Source: Alphaproteobacteria bacterium (GTDB lineage Bacteria; Pseudomonadota; Alphaproteobacteria; SHVP01). From it: DNA of 42,306 nucleotides. Shown one piece after another: positions 40,305-42,306 of the stretch (position 1 is its first letter; each line of letters opens with the position of its first letter). A program made the translations under genes and the position numbers. Under the pieces are notes generated by a model. It saw only the letters and a list, made by a program, of their open reading frames with translations. It did no database searches and was not told the origin of the DNA. The DNA lies in assembly GCA_016869765.1 (NCBI GenBank), contig VGES01000032.1:1-42306 (forward strand), given 5' to 3'.

Positions 40305-41842
40305 GTGAGCCAAGGGGACTGCCGTCCTCGTTCGCGGCGAGCCAAACCAATGCCGCGACCTTTCGGGCGCATTCGACCGACGTCGAGCGTCGTTACTACC
40401 TGGCCATGGTGGTCCCGTTTGCGATCGACGTCGTCATCATCGCGATTTTCACGACCATTGCCGGAGTGCCGGGGTTGCTCTTTCACAGCGTCCTGACGTC
40501 GGCCCTCGTGCTGCTCGTGTTCCTGCACCTTTGGGCACGAAGGATTTTTGCCCCTGTCCGTTCCTATCTCGAATCCGGTCGCGATTTCGCTCGTATAGAA
40601 CGGACGCTCACCCAATTACCCCTTCGCTCGGCTGGCCGCGCCGCGTTGGCCATGCTCGCGCTGCTGACCTACCGCCTGATCTTGCCGCAAGTGGCGCCGG
40701 ACCTGCCGCCTGCCTCCTTGGCGCCCGATCTTCCGCGGGGGACGTGGCTCGATGCCATTCTCACCGTTGTCATTCAAGTGATCTTCGTGTTCGTCGTCGT
40801 CTACTTTCTCATCAGCGGCTACCTTGAGCGCCTCACGACCCACCTCTTCGAACGGCATGGCGCCAACCTGGGGCTGTTCTTTGGGCGCTTTTCCCAAAAG
40901 ATCGGAGTGGCCCTCCTATTCGTGGCGCTCGGGCCGCTGATCCTGATCGCCGGCGAAATTCTGAGCTACTCAGGTGACCGCTTGGTGCGAGAGATAGCGG
41001 TCGACCTGTGGGCCTCGACGTTCGGACTCTTGGTGACACTGTTTTGGGTCGGACGCAGCCTGACGCGGCCGCTGAAGCGGCTCGATGTCGGCATGGCGCG
41101 TGTGGCTGGCGGCGACCTCGACGTTCGTCTGCCAGTGACCTCCAACGAGGAGATCGGGCAACTGACCTCGCGGTTCAATGGTATGGTGGAAGGGCTCCGC
41201 GAACGGCAGCGCATTCGCGCCACGTTCGGCAAGTACGTGAGCGAGAGCGTGGCAGCGGCGCTCCTGGAACGCTCGGGCGACGGCCGTCTCGCCGGAGAGA
41301 CGCGGGAAGCCACGCTGATGTTCACCGACATCGACGGGTTCACCGCCCTCTCGGAGCACTTATCGCCCGATACGTTGATCCGTGCGCTCAACGAGTACCT
41401 GGCGGCGGTGATCGAACCGATTCAGCAGCATGGCGGTGTCGTCAACACGTTCATCGGCGACGGCCTGTTCGCGAGCTTCAACATGCCGTTGCCGAACGAT
41501 CGACACGCCGAAGCAGCGGTGAAGGCGGCGCTCGAAATTCAGCGTGCGGTCGAAGGGCGCGTGTTCGCGGGTGGGATCCGCCTGGCGACCCGGATCGGCC
41601 TCAATACGGGCATGGTGATCGGCGGCACGATCGGGGCGGGCGAACGGCTGAGCTACACGTTGTTGGGAGATGCGGTGAACACGGCGGCGCGGCTCCAGGA
41701 ACTCAACAAGCAGCACGGAACGCGCATCTTGATCACCGAGGCGACACGGGCGCTCGCGGGTGATGATTTTCGAATACGTCCGATCGGTCGCGTCACCGTG
41801 CGTGGCCGTACCGACCCGCTCGTCGTGCACGCGGTCGAGTGA
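40301..41842 (+). CDS. Membrane class III adenylate/guanylate cyclase with HAMP domain
   Basis: This 513-residue protein has an N-terminal membrane part with six hydrophobic segments (about 35-55, 65-80, 113-133, 152-172, 200-222, 237-251). A HAMP linker (about 251-300, GRSLTRPLKRLDVGMARVAGG) and a C-terminal class III catalytic domain (about 335-510) follow. Metal Asp343 is in MFTDIDGFT and Asp387 in FIGDGLFA; N460 and R464 are in GDAVNTAARLQ. The substrate-selecting lysine position (four before Asp387) is Thr383, and the second position is Thr453. It makes cAMP or cGMP in response to an unknown membrane signal. It is coupled to the SDR genes by an ATGA overlap. Confidence 0.92.
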   Translation: MSEPRGLPSSFAASQTNAATFRAHSTDVERRYYLAMVVPFAIDVVIIAIFTTIAGVPGLLFHSVLTSALVLLVFLHLWARRIFAPVRSYLESGRDFARIERTLTQLPLRSAGRAALAMLALLTYRLILPQVAPDLPPASLAPDLPRGTWLDAILTVVIQVIFVFVVVYFLISGYLERLTTHLFERHGANLGLFFGRFSQKIGVALLFVALGPLILIAGEILSYSGDRLVREIAVDLWASTFGLLVTLFWVGRSLTRPLKRLDVGMARVAGGDLDVRLPVTSNEEIGQLTSRFNGMVEGLRERQRIRATFGKYVSESVAAALLERSGDGRLAGETREATLMFTDIDGFTALSEHLSPDTLIRALNEYLAAVIEPIQQHGGVVNTFIGDGLFASFNMPLPNDRHAEAAVKAALEIQRAVEGRVFAGGIRLATRIGLNTGMVIGGTIGAGERLSYTLLGDAVNTAARLQELNKQHGTRILITEATRALAGDDFRIRPIGRVTVRGRTDPLVVHAVE

Positions 41843-42178
41843 GCCCCGTTTGCGAGGGTCGTCGGTTTAGACGAGCGCTGGAAAGAAGCCAGGCCGGCAA
41901 CGAACGCCTCGACTGCGTCGGTCTTGTACAAGGTGCGCTCGACATAGGCGGCATTGTCGCTCTCGACCAAGACCCGCCGCCGAAAAGCGCTGGTTGTGCC
42001 AGATTTGCAGTACCTTCGAGATCATCGTGACAGTCGATGGCGTCATCGACGAGGGTGGCGGCCCTGGGTGTCGACCAAGGGGGCTCGCCTGAACGCGGGG
42101 CAATCGAAGTAATCAGTCCTGAGCAGCGCCAGTTCTCAACCAATGAGGGCTTTTGCTTGCGACAGAAGCATGGTCATA
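41843..42178. other. Gene-poor stretch between the cyclase and the IS element
   Basis: No intact gene is visible in these 336 bases. On the reverse strand two frames read plausible protein pieces that join only by a frameshift: TPSTVTMISKVLQIWHNQRFSAAG (about 42046-41975), then VLVESDNAAYVERTLYK and TDAVEAFVAGLASF (about 41973-41881). This could be a decayed gene next to an insertion sequence. I do not recognise the family. Confidence 0.35.
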
Positions 42179-42306
42179 CTAGAGCGCGATTCTCTTAGGT
42201 TGAAGCATATCCGGCGTTGGTGAGGTAGTTGGCGCACTCTTGAGGGGAGAAGGCCTCGAGGAGTTGACCGATGCCTCGCCAGGTCGCCTCGGGGGTTCGG
42301 GCATCG
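42179..42306 (-). mobile_element. End of an IS630-type insertion sequence, cut by the window edge
   Basis: The element enters from the right with the C-terminus of its transposase gene on the reverse strand and continues beyond the window. Its left end is probably the CTAGAGCGCGATTCTCT stretch from about 42179, with TA (42177-42178) just outside, as expected for IS630/Tc1 elements that duplicate a TA target. The terminal repeat cannot be confirmed without the other end. Confidence 0.6.
42195..42306 (-). CDS. IS630-family transposase, C-terminal fragment
   Basis: The reverse frame reads DARTPEATWRGIGQLLEAF, then SPQECANYLTNAGYAST, and stops with TAA at 42197-42195. The ending F-P-x-E-C-A-N-Y-x-x-N-A-G-Y is a hallmark of IS630-family (DDE/Tc1-like) transposases. 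Only about 37 residues are in the window; the catalytic DDE residues lie outside. Confidence 0.75.
   Translation of the reverse strand, partial: DARTPEATWRGIGQLLEAFSPQECANYLTNAGYAST

Overview
The window is a GC-rich, gene-dense bacterial chromosome segment. Many genes overlap by four bases or less, and the gene families (a cobalamin riboswitch-driven btu operon, an aquaporin-type ars operon, a COG2907/DUF1365/cyclopropane synthase operon, tandem short-chain dehydrogenases, a HAMP-cyclase) fit an alphaproteobacterium, probably Rhodospirillales-like. The taxon is inferred from gene content only. I saw no tRNA, rRNA, CRISPR array, phage module or complete transposon. A partial IS630-type element enters at the right edge.

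Left part (1-15.8 kb, all forward). After a truncated membrane protein and a pentapeptide-repeat protein comes a scrambled 0.75 kb. Here a hotdog thioesterase gene is split by about 345 bp of foreign DNA carrying a broken brnT toxin gene and a Tat-like gene start. A tight operon follows: an alpha/beta hydrolase without its nucleophile serine, a lipoprotein penicillin-acylase-type Ntn hydrolase, and a bacterial GH3 acyl-adenylating enzyme. Next is a lipid-modification operon (COG2907 flavoprotein, DUF1365, cyclopropane-fatty-acid synthase, DUF6134, SnoaL-like protein), then a flavoprotein dehydrogenase, a PcaF-like thiolase and an amidohydrolase. The GH3-acylase pair beside lipid-modifying genes is the best candidate here for an undescribed pathway, but its substrate cannot be read from the sequence.

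Middle (15.8-22.5 kb, forward). A cobalamin riboswitch precedes btuB-btuF-btuC-btuD-tonB, all overlapping. A hairpin that would bury the btuB Shine-Dalgarno and start codon lies between them. A PuuE-type deacetylase ends convergently with two tandem DUF4437-like cupin genes on the reverse strand.

24-31.5 kb. An orphan oligopeptide-type solute-binding protein with a strong terminator, an unknown protein and a PaaI-type thioesterase (forward) face a D-aminoacylase-type amidohydrolase and glycerol kinase (reverse). Glycerophosphodiester phosphodiesterase diverges from glycerol kinase.

31.5-35.2 kb (reverse). An arsenic operon reads arsR-arsI-arsC-aqpS and runs on into an exported glutathione peroxidase and a tyrosine-phosphatase-like protein. 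It has no ArsB/Acr3 pump. A 38-bp interrupted palindrome lies over its promoter.

35.2-42.3 kb. A short-chain dehydrogenase and an amidase (reverse) are followed by a MAPEG protein, three tandem short-chain dehydrogenases (the first with a degenerate active site) and a membrane HAMP-adenylate/guanylate cyclase (forward), then a gene-poor 336 bp and the IS630 end. Three of the four convergent gene pairs in the window end on one shared CTAG that gives both genes their TAG stop.
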